Shown here: one piece after another, positions 51,868 to 60,875 of the stretch | How the letters are laid out: the number at the start of each line of letters is the position of its first letter | Numbering within the stretch: the stretch's first letter is position 1 | Origin: Parapedobacter deserti | Lineage (GTDB): Bacteria > Bacteroidota > Bacteroidia > Sphingobacteriales > Sphingobacteriaceae | Direction: 5' to 3' | Assembly (NCBI RefSeq): GCF_042646065.1 | Contig: NZ_JBHRTA010000009.1 | Coordinates: 124,001-188,000, forward strand | Length of the DNA: 64,000 nt | Program-made: the position numbers and the translations under genes | Notes under the pieces: model-generated | What the model saw: only the letters and a program-made list of their open reading frames with translations | Database searches by the model: none | Told to the model about the DNA's origin: nothing

Positions 51868-52812
51868 TTATTTCACTTTAAAGAGGTTGCTGATGGACCC
51901 ATGCTCATTAACGTTTTTGATGGCACTGGCGAATAGGTCTGCGGTAGAGAGCACCTTGATTTTATCACTTTTATGTTTGAGCGGGATGGTGTCTGTAACA
52001 ATTAATTCGGTAAGCGCAGAATTTTCTATCGTTTCGTACGCTTTGCCAGACAGCACAGGATGGGTACACACCGCCCGTACACTGCTGGCACCGTTTTCCA
52101 TGATGAGCGAGGCCGCCTTAGATAACGTGCCAGCTGTATCGCAGATGTCATCGATGAGCACGATGTCTTGCCCTTTCACATCGCCGATGATAGACATGGA
52201 TTCAATTTCGTTTGCGCGTTTGCGCTGTTTGTCACAGATAACCACTTCCGCGTTGAAATATTTGGCAAATGTACGCGCGCGGTATGAACCGCCCATGTCC
52301 GGTGAAGCGATGGTCAGGTTGGGTAAGTTTAGTGACTTGATGTGCGGTACGAAAATCACCGACGCATCCAGGTGATCGACCGGAATATCAAAAAAACCTT
52401 GAATCTGGGCGGCATGGAGATCCATGGTCATGATGCGATGCGCGCCGGCTGCTGTAATAAGGTTGGCAATCATTTTGGCACCGATGGCTACCCGGGGTTT
52501 ATCCTTGCGGTCCTGTCGCGCAAACCCGAAATAGGGTACAACAGCTGTGATATAATGTGCCGAAGCACGCTTTGCTGCGTCGATCATCAATAGTAATTCA
52601 AACAGATTGTCCGTGGGTTGGTTTGTAGACTGGATAAGGAATACATCGCACCCTCTGACGGACTCGTTGTAGAACGGTTGGATTTCTCCATCGCTAAAGT
52701 GGGAAACGGTCATCTCGCCAAGGTCTCTGCCGTAAGATTGTGCGATTTTCTGTGCTAATTCTGTGGAGGAGGAACCGGAAAAAAGCTTTACCGGATTGAA
52801 TTGCAAAGGCAT
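51868..52812 (-). CDS. prs: Ribose-phosphate pyrophosphokinase (PRPP synthetase)
   Basis: PRPP synthetase (314 residues) makes PRPP from ribose-5-phosphate and ATP for nucleotide, histidine and tryptophan synthesis, so it supplies the TrpD and PyrR/pyrimidine steps also seen here. The PRPP-binding site is VLIDDICDTAGTL and the ATP/ribose region is TMDLHAAQIQGFFDIPVDHL. PYFGFARQDRKDKPR is the flexible-loop motif. ATG 52812 (MPLQFNPVKLFSG) gives the normal length; the upstream in-frame ATG 52902 adds 30 unlikely residues that run to within 22 bases of the tRNA gene. It is on the same strand as tRNA-Gln, 111 bases downstream. Confidence 0.95.
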   Translation of the reverse strand: MPLQFNPVKLFSGSSSTELAQKIAQSYGRDLGEMTVSHFSDGEIQPFYNESVRGCDVFLIQSTNQPTDNLFELLLMIDAAKRASAHYITAVVPYFGFARQDRKDKPRVAIGAKMIANLITAAGAHRIMTMDLHAAQIQGFFDIPVDHLDASVIFVPHIKSLNLPNLTIASPDMGGSYRARTFAKYFNAEVVICDKQRKRANEIESMSIIGDVKGQDIVLIDDICDTAGTLSKAASLIMENGASSVRAVCTHPVLSGKAYETIENSALTELIVTDTIPLKHKSDKIKVLSTADLFASAIKNVNEHGSISNLFKVK

Positions 52813-52923
52813 GGTCTTGTTGTTGTTTTGTGGGTTAGCAAATGGATTGGAGTATGTGATGTTTTTTCCACTGATACACTCAAAAAATGAACGGATTGCC
52901 AACAGACAATCCGCATTTTTTTG

Positions 52924-52994
52924 TTGCCCGACCAGGATTCGAACCTAGACAAACAGAACCAAAATCTGTCGTACTACCATTATACTATCGGGCA
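52924..52994 (-). tRNA. tRNA-Gln (anticodon TTG)
   Basis: A complete cloverleaf on the minus strand. The acceptor stem is TGCCCGA/TCGGGCA, the D-arm GTAT-AATGGTA-GTAC, the anticodon stem ACAGA/TCTGT around loop TTTTGGT with anticodon TTG, and the T-arm CTAGG-TTCGAAT-CCTGG. The discriminator is A and the CCA tail is not encoded. A strong promoter lies about 40 bases upstream. Confidence 0.95.
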
Positions 52995-53032
52995 ATCCGA
53001 AATTCTTTGTGCCACCCTTGCGAATGGGACTG

Positions 53033-53063
53033 CAAATATAGGCGGATCGCATATTAATTGCAA
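53033..53063 (-). promoter_or_regulatory. tRNA-Gln promoter
   Basis: On the minus strand: TTG (53061-53063), exactly 20 bases, TATATTTG (53033-53040), a full match to the Bacteroidota consensus. Transcription is expected about 35 bases before the tRNA. Confidence 0.75.
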
Positions 53064-53126
53064 AATTATTTTATTTTTTACTGAATACCGCTGATAGCTT
53101 GCGCAATGTGTTAAAAAACCAAATAT

Positions 53127-53134
53127 TATGTTTG
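53127..53134 (+). promoter_or_regulatory. -7 element upstream of the first DUF2723 gene
   Basis: TATGTTTG matches TAnnTTTG. It is about 62 bases before ATG 53196. No clear -33 element is seen. Confidence 0.4.
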
Positions 53135-53195
53135 TGTTATCGTACTATTCTTTATTTTCGGGGCGTGATTTAGTGAACCATACGCTTGACACTTT

Positions 53196-56100
53196 ATGAA
53201 CTACAATAGAATCAATAATATTATTGGCTGGTTGTGCGGACTGATTGCCACCACGGTCTACGTACTGACTGCCGAACGAACCACGAGTTTTTGGGATACG
53301 GGTGAGTTTATTGCCTCAGCCTATAAAATGCAGATCGTACACCAGCCGGGGGCTCCGTTGTTTTTGATGTTGCAGAATGTGTTCTCCAACCTTGCATTCG
53401 GCAATCCGGAGCGGATCGCCTTCTGGATGAATGTCGGATCTGCGATATCCAGTGGATTAACCATTGTATTTCTGTTTTGGAGTATCACGGCGCTTGCGCG
53501 AAAGGTGGTGTGGAAGTCAGGGACCGAGCTTACCGACAGCGGTCTTATCCGGATTATGGGCGCCGGAGTTGTCGGTGCATTGGCTTATACGTTTTCAGAT
53601 ACGTTTTGGTTTTCCGCCGTTGAATCGGAAGTGTATGCCATGTCTTCCCTCTGTACGGCTGTGGTATTCTGGGCTATCCTGAAATGGGAGGCAACAGCTA
53701 ATGAGCCTGGCGCAGATAAATGGCTGCTTTTCATCGCCTATATGATGGGGCTGTCCATCGGTGTACATTTGTTGAATTTGCTGGCCATTCCGGCTATCGC
53801 CTTGGTTATTTATTTCCGTCGTACGCAGAAAGCAACCACCGCCGGTGCCGTCAAGGCGTTACTCATAGGCTGTTTGGTGGTAGCTGTGGTGTTATGGGGA
53901 GTCATCCAGTACCTAATTAAGTTTGCGGCTTACTTCGACTTGTTCTTTGTCAACACGCTCGGTCTAGGATTTGGTTCAGGTGTCGTTGTCTTTGCGCTGT
54001 TGGTGATAGGTGCTACGGTTTATGGTATTTGGTACTCAATAAAACAAGCGAAGCCATTGCTCAACGTCATTCTCCTTTCGTTCGCGTTTATCGTATTTGG
54101 CTATAGCTCATTTGCCATGATCCTCATCCGCGCCAAAGCGAATCCGACGTTAAACAATAGTGACCCCGATAATGCGTTTTCCTTTCTGAGTTATCTCAAC
54201 CGGGAACAATATGGTGATGAGCCCAAATTCAAGGGGCCTTATTTTGATTCCCGGCCAATCGATATCAAATACGAAGGCAATATCTACCGTAAGGGACCTG
54301 AACGGTATGAAGTAGCTGGCCAAAACTTCAGTTATGTATATGACCGCGAAACGATATTTCCACGGATTTACAGTACCCGCGAGGCGTCCCACCAGCAATA
54401 TTACCGGAGTTACCTCAACCTAGGTGAAAACGAACGACCAACCTTTGGTGACAACCTACGCTTTTTCTTCAGTTATCAGGTGGGGCATATGTACGGGCGC
54501 TATTTCCTATGGAATTTCGCAGGACGTCAGAACGACCAGCAGGGGCATGGCGACCTCACCACTGGCAATTGGGTTAGCGGCATTAAGTTCATTGACCAAC
54601 TGCATGTAGGCGGCCAGGACGCTTTACCTGAATCTCAGCTTAAAGATCCGTCATATAACAGGTATTATTTTCTGCCCTTGATCCTGGGTCTGATCGGTGC
54701 TTTTTGGCACTTTAAGCGCCGCCAGCGCGATGCGGGAGTCGTGGGGCTGCTGTTTTTCATGACTGGATTGGCGATTGTATTATATCTCAATCAAAGCCCA
54801 TTGCAGCCGCGCGAACGTGATTACGCTTATGCGGGGTCGTTCTATGCATTTGCTATCTGGATCGGCTTAGGGGTGCTGGGCATTAGCGATTGGCTGACAA
54901 AAAGACTAAGCGCACGAACGGCAGGGATAGTGGCTGCCGCAATTGGATTACTGGCCGGTCCGGTGATTCTAGCAAAAGATGGGTGGGATGACCATGACCG
55001 TTCACAAAAATTCTTGGCCCGTGATATTGCAAGAAACTACCTGGAATCATGTGCGCCAAATGCCATCTTGTTTACCTATGGCGATAACGATACCTATCCT
55101 TTGTGGTATGTGCAGGAGGTTGAAAACATACGTCCCGATGTCCGCGTCGTCAACCTAAGCTTGCTTAGTGCCGACTGGTATGTGCGGCAAATGACAGAGA
55201 AAGTAAACGAAGCAGATGCATTGCCTATCAATATCCCGAATGAAAAGTATGTAAAGGGCGTCCGTGATGTCATCTATTATCATGATGCCAAAATTCCGGG
55301 ATCGGTCGAGTTGAAAAACATCGTGGCGTTGATGTTGTCCGACAACCCCAACGATAAGCGTCAGTTGCGGAGCGACCAACCCGAGAACTTCCTGCCCACC
55401 AAAAATCTACAGCTAACGATCAGCAGAGATGATGTCATCAAAAACGGCGTAGTGCCTGTCGCTTGGCAAGATAGCATTGTTGACGTGATGCAATGGACGT
55501 ACAACCAGGATTATGTTACGCGGGCAGAATTGGCGATGATGGCAGTGCTGGTGAACAATAACTGGGAACGCCCTATTTATTTCGCAACCACCGTGCCCAG
55601 CAGTAATTTTATGGGCCTGGATAAATACCTGGTATCTGAAGGATTCGCACTTAGGTTAATGCCCATCGATATGCAACAAAACACGTCGCAAGGGTTGGTC
55701 AACGCGGACGCAGTGTATGATCATGTAATGAACAAGTATGTATGGGGTAATATTAAGAATTCGCCTTACCTGGACCCAGAGTCGTATCGAATGATCAGTT
55801 TGATATTGAATAATATCTATGCTGCTCCCGCAGAAGCGCTGCTTGCCGAAGGGAAAAAGGAAGAAGCCAGAAAACTGCTAAATGACGCTTTAGAAAAAAT
55901 GCCTGAGCGAATATACCGAATCATGGATGCTTACGGTTACTCGTTTCTTTCTGAAAGCCTTTATGCTACGGGTGAAACGGAAAGGGCTAATGCTTTGGTT
56001 GAACGCAACGTTAAGTACCTCGAAGATCAGCTCCGGTATTACGCAGCGATTGCAGAATCCAAACCTAACCTGGAAATGCAGAATATCCAGTACAGCATGT

Positions 56101-56222
56101 TCACGCTGAATAGGTTTTCGGAAACTGCCAAGGAGTACGGACAGGAGGAGCTGAGCGAGCGGGTCTCCAACATATTTGCACAATATGAAGCTAAATTTTT
56201 CGGTGGAATGCCGTCGAATTAG
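53196..56222 (+). CDS. DUF2723 (GT-C fold, TMEM260-like) membrane glycosyltransferase, copy 1
   Basis: A 1008-residue protein of the DUF2723 family, which is related to GT-C/O-mannosyltransferase enzymes and to TMEM260. It may transfer a lipid-linked sugar to exported proteins, as in the Bacteroidota O-glycosylation system; this is inference. The N-terminal loop TTSFWDTGEFIASAYKMQIVHQPGAPLF, with the essential acidic residues, comes right after the first transmembrane helix. About 11-12 transmembrane helices span roughly residues 10-610, including LYLNQSPLQPRERDYAYAGSFYAFAIW. A periplasmic domain follows, beginning FTYGDNDTYPLWYVQEV, and then a TPR-like helical C terminus. A paralogue lies at 57069. 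The WYL regulator starts 28 bases after its stop codon. Confidence 0.9.
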   Translation: MNYNRINNIIGWLCGLIATTVYVLTAERTTSFWDTGEFIASAYKMQIVHQPGAPLFLMLQNVFSNLAFGNPERIAFWMNVGSAISSGLTIVFLFWSITALARKVVWKSGTELTDSGLIRIMGAGVVGALAYTFSDTFWFSAVESEVYAMSSLCTAVVFWAILKWEATANEPGADKWLLFIAYMMGLSIGVHLLNLLAIPAIALVIYFRRTQKATTAGAVKALLIGCLVVAVVLWGVIQYLIKFAAYFDLFFVNTLGLGFGSGVVVFALLVIGATVYGIWYSIKQAKPLLNVILLSFAFIVFGYSSFAMILIRAKANPTLNNSDPDNAFSFLSYLNREQYGDEPKFKGPYFDSRPIDIKYEGNIYRKGPERYEVAGQNFSYVYDRETIFPRIYSTREASHQQYYRSYLNLGENERPTFGDNLRFFFSYQVGHMYGRYFLWNFAGRQNDQQGHGDLTTGNWVSGIKFIDQLHVGGQDALPESQLKDPSYNRYYFLPLILGLIGAFWHFKRRQRDAGVVGLLFFMTGLAIVLYLNQSPLQPRERDYAYAGSFYAFAIWIGLGVLGISDWLTKRLSARTAGIVAAAIGLLAGPVILAKDGWDDHDRSQKFLARDIARNYLESCAPNAILFTYGDNDTYPLWYVQEVENIRPDVRVVNLSLLSADWYVRQMTEKVNEADALPINIPNEKYVKGVRDVIYYHDAKIPGSVELKNIVALMLSDNPNDKRQLRSDQPENFLPTKNLQLTISRDDVIKNGVVPVAWQDSIVDVMQWTYNQDYVTRAELAMMAVLVNNNWERPIYFATTVPSSNFMGLDKYLVSEGFALRLMPIDMQQNTSQGLVNADAVYDHVMNKYVWGNIKNSPYLDPESYRMISLILNNIYAAPAEALLAEGKKEEARKLLNDALEKMPERIYRIMDAYGYSFLSESLYATGETERANALVERNVKYLEDQLRYYAAIAESKPNLEMQNIQYSMFTLNRFSETAKEYGQEELSERVSNIFAQYEAKFFGGMPSN

Positions 56223-56250
56223 CGAAGGAGCTTGACGCGGGTGGACACCA

Positions 56251-56943
56251 ATGAACAGAATAGATCGGTTATTTGGAATCCTTACCTTGCTGCAGTCACG
56301 GCGGTACGTGACAGGCGATCAGATTGCTGATAAATTTGCGATCAGCATCCGTACCGTTTATCGCGACCTCAAGGCACTGAATGAGCAGGGGATACCCGTG
56401 GCCTTTGAACCGAACAAAGGATATTTTGTGGTCGAAGGCTATTTTCTTCGCCCGGTGTCGTTCAGTTTGGAAGAAGCTAATGCCCTGCTGCTCGTGGAAA
56501 ACCTGCTTTCCGGTTTTGCAGACAAGTCTATTCAGAAGCATTATTCCAACGCATTGAGCAAAATAAAAGCCGTTATGCGTAGCTCTCAAAAAGATAAATT
56601 GGAGTACCTGACCAACAATACACGTATTCAACTCCCCAAAGACCTGAAACGGCATGACTATGAGCACCTTTCTGTATTGCAGGAAGCCATCATATCAAAG
56701 ACGATACTGGATATTCACTATTGCAAAATGGACGGCGAGGAGAGTAGCAGGCGCATAGAACCCGTCGGCCTGATATTTTATGCGCTAAGCTGGCATGTCA
56801 TAGGCTGGTGCCACCTCCGTAAAAGCTACCGCGATTTCAGGGTATCGCGGATCGTGCGCTTGAGCAATACCGGGCTGCCTTTTGAGCGTACAAACCATCC
56901 GCCTATATCCGAATTCATGGAGCAATTGCCCGTCGATTATTGA
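56251..56943 (+). CDS. YafY-type transcriptional regulator with WYL domain
   Basis: A 230-residue regulator. The N-terminal winged helix (RIDRLFGILTLLQSRRYVTGDQIADKF, then ISIRTVYRDLKALNEQGIPVAF) is of the DeoR-like YafY type. The WYL/sensor part follows, with the ligand-binding region IEPVGLIFYALSWHVIGWCHLRKSYRDFRVSRIVRL (about residues 170-205). The canonical W-Y-L triplet reads FYALSWHVIGW here. It is located between two homologous DUF2723 genes and is probably cotranscribed with the first. Ligands of such proteins include nucleic acids or cyclic nucleotides in some cases, but none is identifiable here. A role in controlling the neighbouring genes is only positional. Confidence 0.9.
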   Translation: MNRIDRLFGILTLLQSRRYVTGDQIADKFAISIRTVYRDLKALNEQGIPVAFEPNKGYFVVEGYFLRPVSFSLEEANALLLVENLLSGFADKSIQKHYSNALSKIKAVMRSSQKDKLEYLTNNTRIQLPKDLKRHDYEHLSVLQEAIISKTILDIHYCKMDGEESSRRIEPVGLIFYALSWHVIGWCHLRKSYRDFRVSRIVRLSNTGLPFERTNHPPISEFMEQLPVDY

Positions 56944-57068
56944 TCTTCCCCTCAAACCGGCGTAAAGCCCTGTTAAAAAACGTTAAATCCGGCCCTTGAT
57001 AAATCTACCAAACGGTTTATCGTTTAACTTTAGGCAATTTAATGACGTTCCTCAATAACCGGAAGATC

Positions 57069-60000
57069 ATGAACGACCAAAAAATAAACAACCTGATTGG
57101 CTGGGTTTGCGCAACGATTGCCACACTTACTTATGCGATGACGATGGAACCGACCACCAGCTGGTGGGATCCGGGGGAATTCATTGCGGCTGCCTATCGC
57201 ATGCAGATCGTGCACCAGCCGGGCGCGCCGTTGTTTCTCATGCTGCAGAACGTGTTTTCCAATTTGGCTTTCGGCAATCCAGAGCGGATCGCTTATTGGA
57301 TGAACTTTGGATCCGCCGTATCGAGCGGCCTGACCATTCTGTTTTTGTTCTGGACGATCACGGCCCTGGTCCGAAAGATTGTTTACAAAGCCGGGGATAT
57401 GCCGACGCCGTGGCAGACATTGCAGGTTATGGGGGCGGGAGTGGTCGGCGCGTTGGCATATGCTTATTCAGATACGTTTTGGTTCTCTGCGGTGGAATCC
57501 GAGGTGTACGCGATGTCTTCGTTATGCACCGCGGTTGTTTTCTGGGCGATTCTCAAATGGGACGCCCGGGCCGATCAGCCCGGGGCTGACCGTTGGCTGG
57601 TATTTATTGCATATATCATGGGGCTGTCCATCGGAGTGCATTTGCTCAATCTGCTCACCATCCCTGCGCTGGCGTTGGTAGTTTACTTCCGCCGCGCATC
57701 CTGCGTGACGGCGGCCGGACTGACTAAAACATTGTTAATCGGATGTGCAATCTTAGCCGTCATTCTTTGGGGTGTCATTCAGTACCTCGTCAAAACGGCC
57801 GCTTATATCGATTTATTTTTCGTCAATTCCTTGGGCCTGGGGTTCGGTTCGGGCGCAATGGTGTTTGCCTTGTTGCTTGTAAGCACCTTGGTATATGGGG
57901 TTTGGTTTTCAACCCGGCGTGCGAAACCCATACTCAATCTGGTGCTGGTCTGTCTCAGCTTCGTTATTTTTGGCTACGGCTCGTTTGCTATGGTGCTCAT
58001 CCGTGCGGCGGCTAACCCCTCGTTGAATAACAGCCATCCGGAAGATGCTTTTTCGTTTCTCTGGTATTTGAACCGTGGGCAGTTCGGCAGCGAGCCGTTG
58101 CTGCGCGGCCCGTATTTTGATTCAAAGATTGTAGACGTCCAATACGGCAGCCCTAATTACCGCAAAGGACATGATAGGTATGAACAGGCTGGGCGTGGTT
58201 TTGACTACTCTTTTGACCGAACGACGCTTTTTCCGCGGATTTACAGCAACCGTGACAACCATGAGCTGGGTTATCGGGTGTGGCTGGGACTCGGACAAAA
58301 CGAACGGCCTACGTTTAAAGATAACCTTAAGTTTCTGAATATCTATCAGCTCAACCATATGTATTGGCGGTATTTTATGTGGAATTTCGCCGGAAGGCAA
58401 AATGACCGGGAAGCCCGGTTCGCGAATTATACGGACGGGAACTGGATCAGCGGCATCAAACCGATCGACCAATGGCGGCTTGGTGGGCAGGACCGCTTGC
58501 CAGCGGCGGAGCGCTCAAGCGCTTCCCGCAATACCTTTTATTTTTTGCCATTGCTGCTTGGTATCATTGGCATGGTGTGGCACCTGCGCCGACGCCGCCG
58601 CGACGCACTGGTGGTCGCCTTGCTTTTCTTTTTTACCGGTGTGGCTATCGTGCTGTACCTCAACCAATCTCCTTTGCAACCGCGTGAGCGGGATTATGCC
58701 TATGCCGGTTCGTTCTATGCTTTTGCCATATGGATCGGCCTGGGCGTGGCAGGGATGACCGGATTCTTGCAACGGCGATTGCAACAGCGGGTAGCTGTGC
58801 CAATAGCAGTAATTTCGGCACTGTTTATGGCTCCCGCGTTGATGGGCACGCAGGGGTGGGACGATCACGATCGTTCACAACGGTACATGGCGAGGGATAT
58901 GGCGCGCAATTACCTGGAATCCTGCGCGCCGAACGCTATCCTTTTTACTTATGTCGACAATGAAACGTTCCCGCTTTGGTACCTCCAAGAGGTGGAGGGG
59001 GTGCGAACAGATGTGCGCGTGGTGAACCTTAGCCTGCTTGGAATGGACTGGCAGATCCGGCAGATGAAGAAGCCCATAAATACTTCTGCGGCGTTGCCTA
59101 TCAAGATGGAAGACCACCAATTCGCCAAAGGAACGCGGGATGTACTGCACTACCATGACTATGGCATCCAAGATTCCGTAGAGCTGGAGAAGATATTGGC
59201 TTTATTACTGTCCGATAATCCGTCCGACCAGCTCGAATATGCAGATGGTGCTCGCCGCAATTTTCTGCCGACCAAGCGGTTCAAGCTCTCAGTCGATACC
59301 GAGCAAGTGTTGAGAAATGGGGTGGTTCCTGAAAAGTGGCATCAGGACATCGTGGATACGATGGAGTGGACGTATACCAGAGATTACCTGACACTTACGC
59401 AGTTAGCGGTGATGGATGTCCTCGTTCATAATCAGTGGGAGCGTCCAATTTACTTTGCTGCTTCGGTGCCGGCCACCGAGCGTTTCGGGCTTGAGGCGTA
59501 TTTGGTGTCTGAAGGGTATACATTGCGGCTAATGCCCCTGAAAGCGCACATAAAGGGAACAGATGGCAGGCGGTTAGTAAATACCGATGCCACTTACGGA
59601 AACATTTTAGAAAAATATACATGGGGAAACATGAATGGCGTCAAACACCTCGATCCGACATCGATCGGTATGATCGGAGAGACGATGAAAGTGTTTTCCG
59701 ACACAGCGGAAATGCTGATTGCCGAAAACCGCAGAGATGCTGCTAAGGATGTGCTTAATAAGGCTTTGCAGGTGCTGCCTGTAGAAATACATCAGGTAGA
59801 TCTCGCCGCACGGTATCCGGTGTTAACCCGGCAGCTTTACGAGGTAGGGGAGACACACACAGCTAGTGCGCTGGTAGAGCGCAATATTGTGTTCCTGGAC
59901 GAACAATTGGCTTACCATGCGGCCATCGCGGAAACCAAGGCCCAAGTGGATGGATTGGCCATCCGCGACAGCATTTTAGCCCTGCAGGAGTTTGCAAATG

Positions 60001-60083
60001 CCGCTGAAATCGGTGGACAGCTAAAGCTGCGGGATCGCGCGCTGACGGTTTTTGACCGTTACCGCAGTATTTTCTTTGGCTAG
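57069..60083 (+). CDS. DUF2723 (GT-C fold, TMEM260-like) membrane glycosyltransferase, copy 2
   Basis: A 1004-residue paralogue of the protein at 53196-56222, clearly homologous over its whole length (same N-terminal sequence NNLIGW, loop SWWDPGEFIAAAYRMQIVHQPGAPLF, FSAVESEVYAMSSLCTAVVFWAILKW, QSPLQPRERDYAYAGSFYAFAIW). It appears to come from a tandem duplication, with the WYL gene lying between the copies. Differences include FTYVDNETFPLWYLQEVE where copy 1 has GDNDTYPLWY, so a conserved acidic residue is changed (D to E). The C-terminal TPR-like part is more divergent. ATG 57069 (MNDQKINN) is chosen over 57042, because copy 1 begins MNYNRINN. A role in glycan transfer to exported proteins is inferred. 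Confidence 0.9.
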   Translation: MNDQKINNLIGWVCATIATLTYAMTMEPTTSWWDPGEFIAAAYRMQIVHQPGAPLFLMLQNVFSNLAFGNPERIAYWMNFGSAVSSGLTILFLFWTITALVRKIVYKAGDMPTPWQTLQVMGAGVVGALAYAYSDTFWFSAVESEVYAMSSLCTAVVFWAILKWDARADQPGADRWLVFIAYIMGLSIGVHLLNLLTIPALALVVYFRRASCVTAAGLTKTLLIGCAILAVILWGVIQYLVKTAAYIDLFFVNSLGLGFGSGAMVFALLLVSTLVYGVWFSTRRAKPILNLVLVCLSFVIFGYGSFAMVLIRAAANPSLNNSHPEDAFSFLWYLNRGQFGSEPLLRGPYFDSKIVDVQYGSPNYRKGHDRYEQAGRGFDYSFDRTTLFPRIYSNRDNHELGYRVWLGLGQNERPTFKDNLKFLNIYQLNHMYWRYFMWNFAGRQNDREARFANYTDGNWISGIKPIDQWRLGGQDRLPAAERSSASRNTFYFLPLLLGIIGMVWHLRRRRRDALVVALLFFFTGVAIVLYLNQSPLQPRERDYAYAGSFYAFAIWIGLGVAGMTGFLQRRLQQRVAVPIAVISALFMAPALMGTQGWDDHDRSQRYMARDMARNYLESCAPNAILFTYVDNETFPLWYLQEVEGVRTDVRVVNLSLLGMDWQIRQMKKPINTSAALPIKMEDHQFAKGTRDVLHYHDYGIQDSVELEKILALLLSDNPSDQLEYADGARRNFLPTKRFKLSVDTEQVLRNGVVPEKWHQDIVDTMEWTYTRDYLTLTQLAVMDVLVHNQWERPIYFAASVPATERFGLEAYLVSEGYTLRLMPLKAHIKGTDGRRLVNTDATYGNILEKYTWGNMNGVKHLDPTSIGMIGETMKVFSDTAEMLIAENRRDAAKDVLNKALQVLPVEIHQVDLAARYPVLTRQLYEVGETHTASALVERNIVFLDEQLAYHAAIAETKAQVDGLAIRDSILALQEFANAAEIGGQLKLRDRALTVFDRYRSIFFG

Positions 60084-60284
60084 TGAACAATGCACTGATT
60101 CTTCTTACAGGGAGCGACTTTTGAAGCATTTCATTTGAGCTGGGTGAGCGTCGATTTTATGGATAAGTTCAGAGCGATGAAGATTACAAACCTGTTGTTT
60201 CAAAGATAGATGTGAGGCGCTTTGGATTGGCTACCATCGTTGAAAAATATCGGCGCAGGCGCGATATAAGTCAAAAAAATGTAG

Positions 60285-60292
60285 TAGGTTTG
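60285..60292 (+). promoter_or_regulatory. -7 element upstream of pyrR
   Basis: TAGGTTTG matches TAnnTTTG and lies 37 bases before ATG 60329. No -33 TTG is visible, so it is only weakly supported. I see no PyrR attenuator hairpin in 60084-60328. Confidence 0.35.
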
Positions 60293-60328
60293 CGCCGTAT
60301 TCCGTGCTATGTTGAAAGTTAGTTTCGA

Positions 60329-60871
60329 ATGAAACAATCGATATTATTAGAAGGTCAGAAATTTCAGATTACCATCCAACGGCTTTGCCATCAACTGATT
60401 GAAAACCACGCTGATTTCGCTGATTCCGTTATCATCGGTATCCAGCCCCGGGGCATCTACTTGGGAAGAAGGGTCGTCGAAGAACTGAAGCTGATACAGC
60501 CTGAGGCTTCAGTTGCGTACGGCGAGTTGGATATCACATTCTTCCGTGATGATTTCAGGCGGAAAGACAGCGGTTTGCTTGTTCCTAGCAGCACCCACAT
60601 GGATTTTATTGTGGAGGGCAAAAAAGTCATCTTTATGGACGATGTGCTGTGGACCGGAAGGACGATCCGCGCAGCGATGGATGCTTTGCAGGCGTTTGGG
60701 CGCCCAGCGAAAATAGAATTGTTAGTGCTGGTAGACCGTCGTTTTTCAAGGCAGTTGCCTATTGAGCCCGATTATATTGGAATTCAAGTAGATTCGATTG
60801 ATTCGCAACGGGTCATCGTGAACTGGAATGAAGTAGATAAGCGCGACAGCATCACATTATTGACCGAATAA
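60329..60871 (+). CDS. pyrR: PyrR bifunctional pyrimidine operon regulator/uracil phosphoribosyltransferase
   Basis: A 180-residue PRTase of the PyrR type. It has weak uracil phosphoribosyltransferase activity and in some bacteria binds pyr mRNA to cause termination. The PRPP-binding motif VIFMDDVLWTGRTIRAAMDAL is at about residues 94-114, and the N-terminal region IIGIQPRGIYLGRRV matches the family. It lies four bases upstream of pyrB, as in many pyrimidine operons. RNA-binding residues cannot be judged by eye, and there is no clear anti-antiterminator sequence upstream, so regulation by RNA binding is uncertain here. Confidence 0.9.
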   Translation: MKQSILLEGQKFQITIQRLCHQLIENHADFADSVIIGIQPRGIYLGRRVVEELKLIQPEASVAYGELDITFFRDDFRRKDSGLLVPSSTHMDFIVEGKKVIFMDDVLWTGRTIRAAMDALQAFGRPAKIELLVLVDRRFSRQLPIEPDYIGIQVDSIDSQRVIVNWNEVDKRDSITLLTE

Positions 60872-60875
60872 ACTA

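Noticed and set aside
60084..60328. PyrR-type attenuator between the DUF2723 gene and pyrR
   Set aside because: I found no terminator hairpin with a T-run or typical PyrR-binding loop, only a weak -7-like box.
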